Shown: in pieces, positions 9,828-17,604 of the stretch
How the letters are laid out: every line of letters starts with the position of its first letter
Position numbering within the stretch: position 1 is the first letter of the stretch
DNA from: Synergistaceae bacterium
GTDB lineage: Bacteria > Synergistota > Synergistia > Synergistales > Aminobacteriaceae
Length of the DNA stretch: 64,000 bases
Reading direction: 5' to 3'
Assembly (NCBI GenBank): GCA_017439345.1
Contig: JAFSJJ010000005.1
Coordinates: forward strand, 1 to 64,000
The notes under the pieces: generated by a model
The model's input: only the letters and a program-made list of their open reading frames with translations
The model's database searches: none
What the model was told of the DNA's origin: nothing
Program-made: the position numbers and the translations under genes

Positions 9828-10124
9828 TTACTCATAGTGAGTCCACATTCTTTTTACCCTGATGATTCCATCATATTTTTGTCCGTTAGAATTTGATAAA
9901 TTTTCGCTGTTCTCTCTTACATCGTAAATGAGCCTGTGCTGAATATTTATCCATCTTGAAAAGTTCCCTTGCAAATCTCCGAGTAATTTTTCATATCGCG
10001 GAGGATTCTGAAACGGGTTTATCATGATTATGTTCAACAGTTCCTTTGCTTTGAGTTCGAGTCCTGCTGCCTTAAGCAATCTTTTATCTTTCTCTGCACG
10101 CGTACTGAACTCTATAAGATACAT
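9828..10124 (-). CDS. YoeB/Txe-family toxin
   Basis: A 98-residue protein of the RelE-like YoeB/Txe type, ribosome-dependent mRNA endonucleases. It shows MYLIEFSTRAEKD at the start, LLGDLQGNFSRWINIQHRLIYDV in the middle (supplying the conserved Glu/Arg region) and the C-terminal HY pair in WTHYE that is needed for cleavage in YoeB. An asparagine/serine-rich stretch of about 13 residues precedes the last strand and looks longer than usual. It lies 5 bases after the antitoxin gene, the usual antitoxin-toxin order. The pair sits inside the Mrp antiporter operon. Confidence 0.88.
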   Translation of the reverse strand: MYLIEFSTRAEKDKRLLKAAGLELKAKELLNIIMINPFQNPPRYEKLLGDLQGNFSRWINIQHRLIYDVRENSENLSNSNGQKYDGIIRVKRMWTHYE

Positions 10125-10129
10125 TTAAT

Positions 10130-10384
10130 CTACCAGTCCTCAATAGGATTATATTTCTTGCATTCCAATGAAGACTCCTGCCCTGCCTGTATTATGCTTT
10201 CAGTCATGCCTGGTATAGAGCTTATATATAACGTCTCTTGAATATCATTCCAGTCATCTTCAGAGAGAAGCACAGCGTTACGCCCATGTTCATTAATAAT
10301 AGTTACAGGAGTGCTGTTTTCATTAACGTCTGATATAAGCTGATACAAATTTTTTTGCGCAGTTACTGCATTAACGGCTGTCAT
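10130..10384 (-). CDS. YefM/Phd-family antitoxin
   Basis: An 84-residue antitoxin. The N-terminal half follows the Phd/YefM DNA-binding dimer pattern (VNAVTAQKNLYQLISDVNE, then TPVTIINEHGRNAVLLSEDDW). The C-terminal part is the toxin-wrapping segment, with LYISSIPGMTESI as in YefM proteins. Such antitoxins neutralise the toxin and normally repress their own promoter. A strong AAGGAG site precedes the ATG. The gene lies 34 bases after the Sel1-repeat gene on the same strand. Confidence 0.9.
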   Translation of the reverse strand: MTAVNAVTAQKNLYQLISDVNENSTPVTIINEHGRNAVLLSEDDWNDIQETLYISSIPGMTESIIQAGQESSLECKKYNPIEDW

Positions 10385-10418
10385 TCTGCATCATTTTTCT
10401 CCTTTCGTATGTAAAAAA

Positions 10419-11432
10419 TTATGTCTGTTTCTCCATGCGCCTTTTTATGCTGTTGAATTTTCTTTCAGCTTCTGTTTTAGCTTCAGCAATTTGACTCGGA
10501 AAAAGTATACGTTCAAATTCAGAAATTCGCTTCTTGGCATCTCTATCTCCGTTCAGCATAGCTACATAATACCAAACGCACGATAAATAATTGTCCTGCT
10601 CTATACCTTCACCGTATCGATATGCATAGCCCAAATTATATTGCGCAATTCTGTCGCCTCGTAAAGCTGCAGTACTGTAATAATTGAAAGCATTTTTTCT
10701 TTCATTTATGATTTTTTCATAAATTTTAAATGCTTCAGCTTGAGCTGCTTCAACTTCAGACGGCAAAAGTTTAGCTCCAGTGAAGAAGCCCCCTGATGCA
10801 ATTTTGTTTAATTTTTTAGACGAATCTTCACCGAAAAGGTAAGCGAGGTAGTACCACATATAGGCATTGCGATAATCGGATTTGAAGTTATAAATATCTC
10901 CTAGTTTGAATTGAGCGGCAGCATCGCCACGTTCAGCAGCGGTAATCCAAAAACCTTTTCTATCAGTAAAAAGGAATAAGCAAAGGGGAGTAAGTATGAT
11001 ACTAGAACCACAAGCCACCGCCTCACGCTCCTCCGCATTACCACGAAAAAAAGCTCCTGCTAATATAAAGAAGAATAAGCCTAAGACTATCGGGAAAGTG
11101 CCATTTAGAGATTGATCCCATTCCTTTACACTTTTTCTCCTTTTTCTTTTTTTATTGAACCATTCAGGAACTTGATAATTTTGGGGAGCTTCGATTACAT
11201 TGTCCTCTTCAAAGGTTTCATTTTCCTCAAAATCTTCTTCTGCTTTTACAGTGTTGGCAGGGATTCCCTTAGCAGTTTTAGAAGAGTCAAAAAAATCACG
11301 CAAGGAGTTTTTAAAGAACTTACGCAATCTAGGAAACAGGCATATAGTTACAGTTATCAAAGCAACATAAACTAACTCTGCTCCGTACTTTTTGACCCCT
11401 TCAGCAAAAATTTCGTATAGAGTATTTTCCAT
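10419..11432 (-). CDS. Membrane protein with Sel1-like repeats
   Basis: A 337-residue protein of unknown function. A hydrophobic segment near residues 15-33 is followed by an acidic stretch, then two further membrane segments near residues 110-155 (FPIVLGLFFFILAGAFF and IILTPLCLFLF). The C-terminal half has Sel1-type (TPR-like) repeats: AAERGDAAAQFKLGDIYNF and AALRGDRIAQYNLGYAYRYGEG are clear. Sel1 repeats usually mediate protein contacts. It starts 6 bases after the MbhD-like gene, inside an antiporter operon where no such gene is expected. Whether it serves the antiporter, the toxin pair or neither is unknown. Confidence 0.75.
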   Translation of the reverse strand: MENTLYEIFAEGVKKYGAELVYVALITVTICLFPRLRKFFKNSLRDFFDSSKTAKGIPANTVKAEEDFEENETFEEDNVIEAPQNYQVPEWFNKKRKRRKSVKEWDQSLNGTFPIVLGLFFFILAGAFFRGNAEEREAVACGSSIILTPLCLFLFTDRKGFWITAAERGDAAAQFKLGDIYNFKSDYRNAYMWYYLAYLFGEDSSKKLNKIASGGFFTGAKLLPSEVEAAQAEAFKIYEKIINERKNAFNYYSTAALRGDRIAQYNLGYAYRYGEGIEQDNYLSCVWYYVAMLNGDRDAKKRISEFERILFPSQIAEAKTEAERKFNSIKRRMEKQT

Positions 11433-11438
11433 GTTTAT

Positions 11439-11708
11439 TTATTCTCCTTGAGATTCGTTTTCGCTCTCTTTCTTGTGAAGCTGTCCGACTTTTCGCAGTG
11501 CCAGAAAGAATAACACGCTCGTAACTCCTGCCCCGACCGCTGCTTCAGTTATTGCCAAATCAGGAGATCTTAACAAGACCCATATAACGGCCATGACAAG
11601 ACTATAGCTCATGAAGATAATTACGGAGTTAAGCAGATTTTTCGAGATTGACACAGCTATAGCGCACACGATGAGAAATAATAATAACAGCCATTCGACT
11701 ATTATCAT
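11439..11708 (-). CDS. MbhD/MrpA C-terminal-type antiporter subunit (DUF4040)
   Basis: An 89-residue, three-segment membrane protein. The sequence NLLNSVIIFMSYSLVMAVIWVLLRSPDLAITEAAVGAG matches the MbhD/DUF4040 domain, which in Mrp systems is the C-terminal part of MrpA. In Mbh-type clusters it follows the E, F and G subunits and precedes MbhE. Here nothing like E, F or G lies upstream (140 bases without a gene, then Tim44-like genes). A Sel1 gene and a toxin-antitoxin pair separate it from MbhE/MnhB. It ends with a short charged tail. Confidence 0.85.
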   Translation of the reverse strand: MIIVEWLLLLFLIVCAIAVSISKNLLNSVIIFMSYSLVMAVIWVLLRSPDLAITEAAVGAGVTSVLFFLALRKVGQLHKKESENESQGE

Positions 11709-11848
11709 TAAGATAATGCCCCCTTTCGTGATTTATAAATTTTTTGTGAGTGAATAAATTATAATTTTGCTTGATTAATTTGACTAGTTGTGAAAGCTTT
11801 TTTAAGCCGCAAAAGATTTTATTTCACTCTTACGGCCTGATTATTAAT

Positions 11849-12811
11849 TTATGAATTTCTCTGAGATATTCCCCGCATTGCACATACTGCCCAGTCGATA
11901 TTAACCTGATTAATCACACTCCCACAGTATTCGCACCTCGCAGACTCATTCAAGCTCAACGGCGCACCGCAACTAGGACATGTCTTAGCCTGAATTGAAT
12001 TAGATTTAGAAGCTGTTATGACTCCACGTTTACGTGATAAATCAATTTCATACTCAATGAACTTCTCGCGCGTTTTATCACCTGATAATAATTTTCCTGT
12101 TACATCATCAAGAACATACGATACTATTCTAGCGTTAAGGCCAAGTGTTATATAATCCATGCCTCCCGCCTGCCTCCAGCCTTTGAGAGAGACGCTTAAC
12201 ACTGCAATATTTTCTGTATATTCTGTTTTATGCTGCTTTCTTAATGAGTCAATTTCTCTATTAACTTGCGAGTAAAATTCGTCCGTCATATATGGTCTTA
12301 ATGAACTTATATCTTTAGTCTGCCATGCATTTTGAAGCTGGACATAGAGATTTGCTATTAATGCTTTTATGCCTTCACTGTCAAATTCGGGGTCAAGTTT
12401 ATAATATTGCTCTATGGGCTTGAGACTCATCACAGGGGCATTTATTATCACTGGTTCAGAGTTAGGGTTATTCTTATCTTGAAGTTCTAATAACTTTTTC
12501 ACAGGCCGGAATATGAACGCTAAAATTTTCTTGAATATCCTCCAGCACCATGCAAAGAATACAAACGTCCCTCCGAGTATGCCCAGAGCTATGAAGCCCG
12601 CAATGTTGCCCGTACAGTCAGTGTCAGGCTCATCGTCATCATCTGTAGTACGCGAAAATTTCGGCCGTCTTGCTGCAGCTGAAGCAGAAGAACTATAATT
12701 GTATAATGAACAGCTTGAATCACTCGTGAAGCTCTTGAAGTCAGGATATGAAAAACTCGCGAATATAATAATCAATAAAAATATAATCAGCGTGAAAATT
12801 TTCTTTCTCAT
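11849..12811 (-). CDS. Tim44-like zinc-ribbon membrane protein (copy 2)
   Basis: A 320-residue protein, the downstream member of a tandem pair of paralogues. It has a signal-anchor-like N-terminus (residues 3-22), an Asp-rich patch, a membrane segment near 69-90, then a Tim44-like domain (LKPIEQYYKLDPEFDSEGIKALIANLYVQLQNAW, then SLRPYMTDEFYSQVNREI and VLSVSLKGWRQAGG). A C-terminal zinc ribbon follows with CPSCG and CEYCG. Proteins of this design are membrane-attached with unknown partners. Its ATG shares one base with the TAA of the upstream copy (TAATG), so translation is coupled. Confidence 0.75.
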   Translation of the reverse strand: MRKKIFTLIIFLLIIIFASFSYPDFKSFTSDSSCSLYNYSSSASAAARRPKFSRTTDDDDEPDTDCTGNIAGFIALGILGGTFVFFAWCWRIFKKILAFIFRPVKKLLELQDKNNPNSEPVIINAPVMSLKPIEQYYKLDPEFDSEGIKALIANLYVQLQNAWQTKDISSLRPYMTDEFYSQVNREIDSLRKQHKTEYTENIAVLSVSLKGWRQAGGMDYITLGLNARIVSYVLDDVTGKLLSGDKTREKFIEYEIDLSRKRGVITASKSNSIQAKTCPSCGAPLSLNESARCEYCGSVINQVNIDWAVCAMRGISQRNS

Positions 12812-13773
12812 TATTCAATCGTCCTTTGTGATATACCCTTCATGCTGCAAACAGCCCAGTCAGTATTAACTTGAGTTATGACACTCCCGCAGTATTCGCA
12901 CCGTGCCGAAGCGTTAATATCTATCGGAGCTCCGCAATGCGGACATGTCGCAGTATGAGGCTCTTCACTGCCTTCAGGTGCTGTAACAGTACCGGTCTTG
13001 CGTGATAATTCGATCTCGTACTCCATGAATTTCTCTTTGTTCTTGTCGCCTGATATTAATTCCCCTGTCCTGTCATTGAGAACATATGAAGTTATTCTTG
13101 AAGTCAAGCTGACGATAATATAATCCATTCCGCCCGACTGCCTCCAGCCTTTGAGATCTACAACTAGAACTGCGATATTTTCCGTGTAATCAGTCCTGCC
13201 TGTTATTCTCAGTGCATCAAGCTGCCTGTTCATTTGGTTATAGAATTCGTCTGTCATATAGGGTCTCAAGCTGCTTATGTCTTTAGCGTGCCATGTTTCC
13301 TGCATTTGGACATAAAGATTTGCGATGAGTGATTTAATTCTGCCCTCGTCGAATTCAGGATCAAGAGTTATATACGTACTCATAGGCTTTAAGTCTCTTA
13401 CTGGTTCAAAGTTAATCGGAATGAAGTTACGCTGCTCACGACTCTTATTTTTGCTCTTGAGCCACATGAATACAAGAAAGATTACGAATATTGCTCCTAC
13501 TACTGCTGATAAATTATTCTCTTCGTCAAGAAGTGCGCCGGTCGCGACTCCTCCTGCTAAAGGTGTAATGTTGAAGTTTGTAGAATTCCCCCTTGAACTT
13601 GAAGAACTGTAGCTGCCTCCAGAACGTCCTGACCCTGAGCTTGAGCCGCCTCGTGAACTGCTGCCGTAATCAGAAGTTCCTGAAAAGCTGCCGAAATCAG
13701 GCCATGCACTCCCAGTGAAGATAATAAGAGTCACTGCAAGAATCACAATGCCTGCGAAAAATTTTTGTCTCAT
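12811..13773 (-). CDS. Tim44-like zinc-ribbon membrane protein (copy 1)
   Basis: A 320-residue paralogue of the next gene, the same length and organisation. It has a signal peptide (residues 1-23), a Ser/Gly-rich segment (30-65), a membrane segment (about 88-105), a Tim44-like domain containing SLRPYMTDEFYNQMNRQLD and VDLKGWRQSGGMDYI, and a zinc ribbon (CPHCG, CEYCG). The two copies are most alike in the Tim44-like and zinc-ribbon parts and differ in the linker. A good GGAGG-type site precedes the ATG. It appears to be the first gene of a two-gene unit that may run on into the antiporter genes. Confidence 0.75.
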   Translation of the reverse strand: MRQKFFAGIVILAVTLIIFTGSAWPDFGSFSGTSDYGSSSRGGSSSGSGRSGGSYSSSSSRGNSTNFNITPLAGGVATGALLDEENNLSAVVGAIFVIFLVFMWLKSKNKSREQRNFIPINFEPVRDLKPMSTYITLDPEFDEGRIKSLIANLYVQMQETWHAKDISSLRPYMTDEFYNQMNRQLDALRITGRTDYTENIAVLVVDLKGWRQSGGMDYIIVSLTSRITSYVLNDRTGELISGDKNKEKFMEYEIELSRKTGTVTAPEGSEEPHTATCPHCGAPIDINASARCEYCGSVITQVNTDWAVCSMKGISQRTIE

Positions 13774-13887
13774 GAAAAATACAAAGCCTCCTGCGAAAAA
13801 TTAATTTATTGAACGCTCTGTAATTTATTATAACTGCATGATTTTATATTTAGATTCTCACAGTGAGTGCAATTAAAATGATAATGT

Positions 13888-14955
13888 TTATGACTCAGTA
13901 ATCGTATACAGTGCTACTTCATCAATTTCCCTGTTAGTAGCAACTATAACGTCCTGACCTTCGGAATTCTTGAAGTGCATAGCATTAGCACAGCCCGTGT
14001 TCTCGTCAATAATATCCGTCTTGTAATCGCCTGAGTCGTTATCCCAAGTGATTGCGATAGTCTTCCGAGTTCCCTTGCGCCAGCCTATAATCCAAGTCGG
14101 CTTCCCTAATATCTCACAAGGCCAAGTCGCATGAATCATTTCTGTATCTTTCTCAGGTCCGGGATACTTCCATTGAGGAACGTAATTTCCGACTGAGTCA
14201 AGATGATAAATAGTTAATGAATTTCCATGAAACGGAGATATACATCCTAACTCTAACTTTCCGTCGCCGTCAAAGTCCATCAAGATAGAGTCGCTCGAAG
14301 GGATTGCGCTTATCTGTTCAACTTCCCAGCTTGAGCCAAGTACAGCAGGCGGTGAAATTAAGAACGTTCCTTCTTCACAAGCAACGAGTGCCGAGTCATG
14401 TCCGCCGTGAGTGATCTTGCAGAAACCGTGATTCTTTAACATTCCGTCGCAGATTAATTCTAACTTGAGCATATTTGAGTCATTGAAAGCTGATAAATCT
14501 TCAGGCAGTACAGCTCCGAAGCAGGCACCTTTGAAACGCCAGTCATCTTTATATTCATGTCCTGTCTTGAGGGCGCACGCGATAATATAATTAACTCCGG
14601 CTCTGTTCAGAATCCCGAAGCGATGCACAAAAGGAACTTTGCAAAGAGTCCTGATTTCCCAGTTATCTTTTGATTTCGGAGTCGCTATGATGATTCTTGC
14701 GTTAAGTGAGTTATTCGGGGAATAAAATTCATGAGTCGCTAAAAATTGACCGTCTGAATTAGGAACTGGAGTCATCGTCATAACTCCGCCGGGCTGAGTC
14801 CATACTGTTTCGAGAAGTTCACCTGACTCGGAAAATAAATAGCATGGATCGCTCTTTTCAGCAGCTACGAGAAAGCAATTGCTGCCTTTAAATTTCAAAC
14901 TTGATATAGCGTAACACTTATTCAGATTAGAAATAACTTTTTTCGAGACCTTCAT
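13888..14955 (-). CDS. Predicted beta-propeller protein linked to ulaE
   Basis: A 355-residue protein without a signal peptide, so probably cytoplasmic. Repeating strand patterns and an FG-GAP/EF-hand-like loop (SILMDFDGDGKLELGCISPF) suggest a beta-propeller. Other repeats include ITHGGHDSALVACEEGTF and MHFKNSEGQDVIVATNRE. I do not recognise an enzyme family. It lies 18 bases after ulaE on the same strand, with an AAGGAG-type site, so it is probably co-expressed with ascorbate catabolism. It could bind or hydrolyse a sugar lactone or phosphate, but that is guesswork from the neighbourhood. Confidence 0.65.
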   Translation of the reverse strand: MKVSKKVISNLNKCYAISSLKFKGSNCFLVAAEKSDPCYLFSESGELLETVWTQPGGVMTMTPVPNSDGQFLATHEFYSPNNSLNARIIIATPKSKDNWEIRTLCKVPFVHRFGILNRAGVNYIIACALKTGHEYKDDWRFKGACFGAVLPEDLSAFNDSNMLKLELICDGMLKNHGFCKITHGGHDSALVACEEGTFLISPPAVLGSSWEVEQISAIPSSDSILMDFDGDGKLELGCISPFHGNSLTIYHLDSVGNYVPQWKYPGPEKDTEMIHATWPCEILGKPTWIIGWRKGTRKTIAITWDNDSGDYKTDIIDENTGCANAMHFKNSEGQDVIVATNREIDEVALYTITES

Positions 14956-14973
14956 AAATAAATTCTCTCCTTT

Positions 14974-15819
14974 CTAATATGCAACGTGATTAATCTTTTC
15001 TGACATCTTCGAGCAGGCAAATTTTATGTCGTCTTTCCAGCTCTCATTGCCAACGTCCCACATCTCAGTGACGAAACGCCTTATACCCATGTCCCAAGCC
15101 TTTTTGATAATTGCGTCAAAGTCAACATGACCGGTCAAAAATGGAATCTCCCGGAATTTTCCCGGTACAGTCTCCTTCAGGTGAAGTGCTACGATATGCC
15201 CTCTGCCTGTCTCGAGATCATCAAGGACGCTCGTCCCGTAAGTCTTGGCCGCATTAGTCAAATTCCCTGCGTCAGGATAGACTCCTAAATAAGGACTATT
15301 GATTAAATTCACGTACTTCATTGATTTCGCTGTAGTGTTCATAAATTCCGTTTCCATAGTCTCAAAGCCCATCAATACACCTCTTGAGGCTGCCATCAAC
15401 GTTGCTTTGGCTAAGTTCTCTCGGAAAAGTTTTTCGCTCTCTTGAGTACTCTTCTCGTAATAGACATCGTAACCGGCGAGCTGAATTATCCTGACTCCTA
15501 AATCATCAGCTAAGATTACGGCTTTTTCCATTATCTCGAGGCTTCGTTTTCTGACTTCGGGATCAGACGCTCCGAAAGGATATTTTCTATGCCCTGACAG
15601 ACACATTGAACGTATTGGGATATTAATTTCTTTCATCAGGCTGATTAATTCGAGACGCTGTTCTTGAGACCATTCGAGGCGCGAAAGTTTTTTGTCAGTC
15701 TCATCAATGCTTATCTCGACAAAATCATATCCGCATTCCTTAGCGCACAACAATTTTTCTTTCCACGACAGAGACTCAGGCATGGCCTTCTCATATAGTC
15801 CTATCGAATATGGCTTCAT
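14974..15819 (-). CDS. ulaE: L-ribulose/L-xylulose-5-phosphate 3-epimerase
   Basis: A TIM-barrel sugar-phosphate epimerase (281 residues), matching UlaE/SgbU in length and pattern: YSIGLYEKAMPESLSWKEKL at the start, then SMCLSGHRKYPFGASD, IIQLAGYDVYYE, GFETMETEFMNT and VYPDAGNLTNA. Metal ligands are expected in the METE, PDAGN and GHVDFD segments. In enteric bacteria it converts L-xylulose 5-phosphate to L-ribulose 5-phosphate in the ascorbate pathway. It is transcribed away from ulaG, and the two starts are 137 bases apart with overlapping promoter-like elements between them. Confidence 0.9.
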   Translation of the reverse strand: MKPYSIGLYEKAMPESLSWKEKLLCAKECGYDFVEISIDETDKKLSRLEWSQEQRLELISLMKEINIPIRSMCLSGHRKYPFGASDPEVRKRSLEIMEKAVILADDLGVRIIQLAGYDVYYEKSTQESEKLFRENLAKATLMAASRGVLMGFETMETEFMNTTAKSMKYVNLINSPYLGVYPDAGNLTNAAKTYGTSVLDDLETGRGHIVALHLKETVPGKFREIPFLTGHVDFDAIIKKAWDMGIRRFVTEMWDVGNESWKDDIKFACSKMSEKINHVAY

Positions 15820-15866
15820 GAAAAAGACTCCTCTCTCATAAACTCGTTTAAACTAGATTTGTAAAA

Positions 15867-15920
15867 TTGATTTTTGATAGTGTTTAGGGTATATTTTATA
15901 TTATCCATTATATTTTTCAA
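15867..15920. promoter_or_regulatory. Overlapping divergent promoters of the ula locus
   Basis: On the plus strand, TTGATT (15867-15872), a 17-base spacer and TATATT (15890-15895) precede ulaG. On the minus strand, TTGAAA (15920-15915), a 16-base spacer and TAAAAT (15898-15893) face ulaE. The two -10 elements overlap, so binding of polymerase or a regulator could switch both arms together. These are matches read by eye, with no mapped start site. Confidence 0.55.
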
Positions 15921-15956
15921 GAAAATTTTATATTATATTACAAAGGAGGCTTTTAT

Positions 15957-17060
15957 GTGAGTAAAATATCAGAAATGACTCGCGAAAAATGGATTATGAG
16001 CACGTTCCCTGAGTGGGGTACATGGCTTGTTGAAGACATTGAAAACGAAGTCGTAGCTCCCGGCAATGTAGCTATGTGGTGGTTAGGATGCACAGGAATT
16101 TGGTTCAAGACTCCCGGCGGAGCGAACATCACTATTGACCTGTGGTGCGGTAACGGCAAGAGGACTCACGGCAACGGAAAAATGGCAGTAGGTCACCAGA
16201 TGGCCAACATGTGCGGCGGTCGTGCAATGCAGCCAAATTTACGCAATGTACCTTTTGTGATTGATCCTTTCGCATTCAAGCAGGTTGATGCAGTCTTAGC
16301 GACTCACTATCATCAAGATCACATGTCCGCAGAATGGGCAGCCCATGTCCTTCAAAGCAACATGATGACAACTGATGAGAACGGCAAAGAAATCCCAGTA
16401 CCGTTTATAGGTCCGTTGAAGTCCGTTGAAACTTGGGTCAAGTGGGGAGTGCCTCAAGAACGCTGCAAAATAGTCAAGCCCGGCGATGTCATCAAGATTA
16501 AGGATATTGAAATCGTGTGCCTTGACAGCTTCGACAGAACTTGTATCGTAACAACGGACTCTACAGGCCCTGACCGTGAAGAATTAACCGGAAAATGTCC
16601 CACTGATATGGACGAGAAAGCAGTTAATTATCTGGTCAAGACTCCAGGCGGAAATATTTATCATTCAGGAGATTCGCATTTCTCGATTTACTTCGCTAAA
16701 CACGGCAAGGATTATGATATTGATGTTGCTTTCGGTTCGTTCGGTGAAAATCCTATCGGTATGCAGGATAAAATGACTTCAGTAGATGTCCTCAGAATGG
16801 CTGAAAATCTCCGCTGCAAAGTAGTTATCCCGATTCACTGGGATGTTTGGACGAACTTCCAGGCTGACTGTGAAGAGATAAAGCTGCTCTACGACTTCAA
16901 GAAAGACAGAAATGAATATATCTTCCATCCGTTCTTCTGGCAGGTCGGAGGCAAGTACACATATCCTCAGGACAAAGACAAGATCTATTATCATCACAGA
17001 CGAGGCTTTGAGGACTGTTTTGAAGCTCCTCAGAATATCCCGTACCGTTCGTGCTTATAG
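15957..17060 (+). CDS. ulaG: L-ascorbate-6-phosphate lactonase
   Basis: A metallo-beta-lactamase-fold lactonase (367 residues) that opens L-ascorbate 6-phosphate to 3-keto-L-gulonate 6-phosphate in the cytoplasm. The HxHxDH site is [13 protein letters not shown]. The N-terminal [17 protein letters not shown] and the C-terminal [10 protein letters not shown] fit UlaG. The start is GTG 15957. The nearby ATG at 15955 is followed at once by TGA and cannot be used for this protein. A perfect AGGAGG lies 7 bases before the GTG. It heads the transport operon ulaG-C-A-B. Confidence 0.95.
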   Translation: MSKISEMTREKWIMSTFPEWGTWLVEDIENEVVAPGNVAMWWLGCTGIWFKTPGGANITIDLWCGNGKRTHGNGKMAVGHQMANMCGGRAMQPNLRNVPFVIDPFAFKQVDAVLATHYHQDHMSAEWAAHVLQSNMMTTDENGKEIPVPFIGPLKSVETWVKWGVPQERCKIVKPGDVIKIKDIEIVCLDSFDRTCIVTTDSTGPDREELTGKCPTDMDEKAVNYLVKTPGGNIYHSGDSHFSIYFAKHGKDYDIDVAFGSFGENPIGMQDKMTSVDVLRMAENLRCKVVIPIHWDVWTNFQADCEEIKLLYDFKKDRNEYIFHPFFWQVGGKYTYPQDKDKIYYHHRRGFEDCFEAPQNIPYRSCL

Positions 17061-17075
17061 TCAGGAGATTGCGAA

Positions 17076-17558
17076 ATGTCTACAGTTTTACAGGATATAG
17101 TAGCGAATAAGCATTACAAGTTCATTGACGGCGAGGGCTTAACATGGCAGGACGCAGTAAGAATCAGCACTGAAAGTTTAATCGCTGACGGCTCTGTCTC
17201 AGATAATTTTCACGAGCAAATCGTAGCTTGTATCGAAAAGTACGGCCCCTACATGATATTCGAGCATAATGTTGCAATGCCTCACACTACGGAGAACGCT
17301 GAAGGTGTCTATAAAACCGGTATAGGCTTCATGGTCTGCAAGAATTTAATCGACTTCGGAACTGACGAGGACGGCGAGAAGAAGGAAGCTAATTTATTCT
17401 TCACCCTATGTTCAGCGAATCCTACAGAACACATGAATAATATTCAGCAGCTCGCTAATATATTTCAAAATGAAGAATTGCTCGATGCCCTTGCAAAAGC
17501 AGAAACTCCGGAGGATATTCTCGAAGCAGAAAGAAAATATCCATGCGGCGAAGATTAA
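17076..17558 (+). CDS. ulaC: Ascorbate PTS EIIA component
   Basis: A 160-residue PTS IIA protein of the mannitol/fructose fold, SgaA/UlaC type. The phospho-accepting histidine lies in HNVAMPHTTENAEGV, matching the family's AMPHARP-like motif. It passes phosphate from HPr to the EIIB protein encoded two genes downstream. It starts 15 bases after ulaG. As usual in Ula systems it is a separate protein, here placed ahead of the permease gene. Confidence 0.9.
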   Translation: MSTVLQDIVANKHYKFIDGEGLTWQDAVRISTESLIADGSVSDNFHEQIVACIEKYGPYMIFEHNVAMPHTTENAEGVYKTGIGFMVCKNLIDFGTDEDGEKKEANLFFTLCSANPTEHMNNIQQLANIFQNEELLDALAKAETPEDILEAERKYPCGED

Positions 17559-17604
17559 TTAATTAATTCACGAAACTTACGAAACTTACGAAAGGAAAAA
17601 TATA

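Noticed and set aside
15955-15960. ATG immediately followed by TGA at the ulaG start (start-stop element)
   Set aside because: It overlaps the real GTG start by one base and lies within normal spacing of the same ribosome-binding site. Nothing else suggests a regulatory start-stop, so coincidence is the simpler reading.
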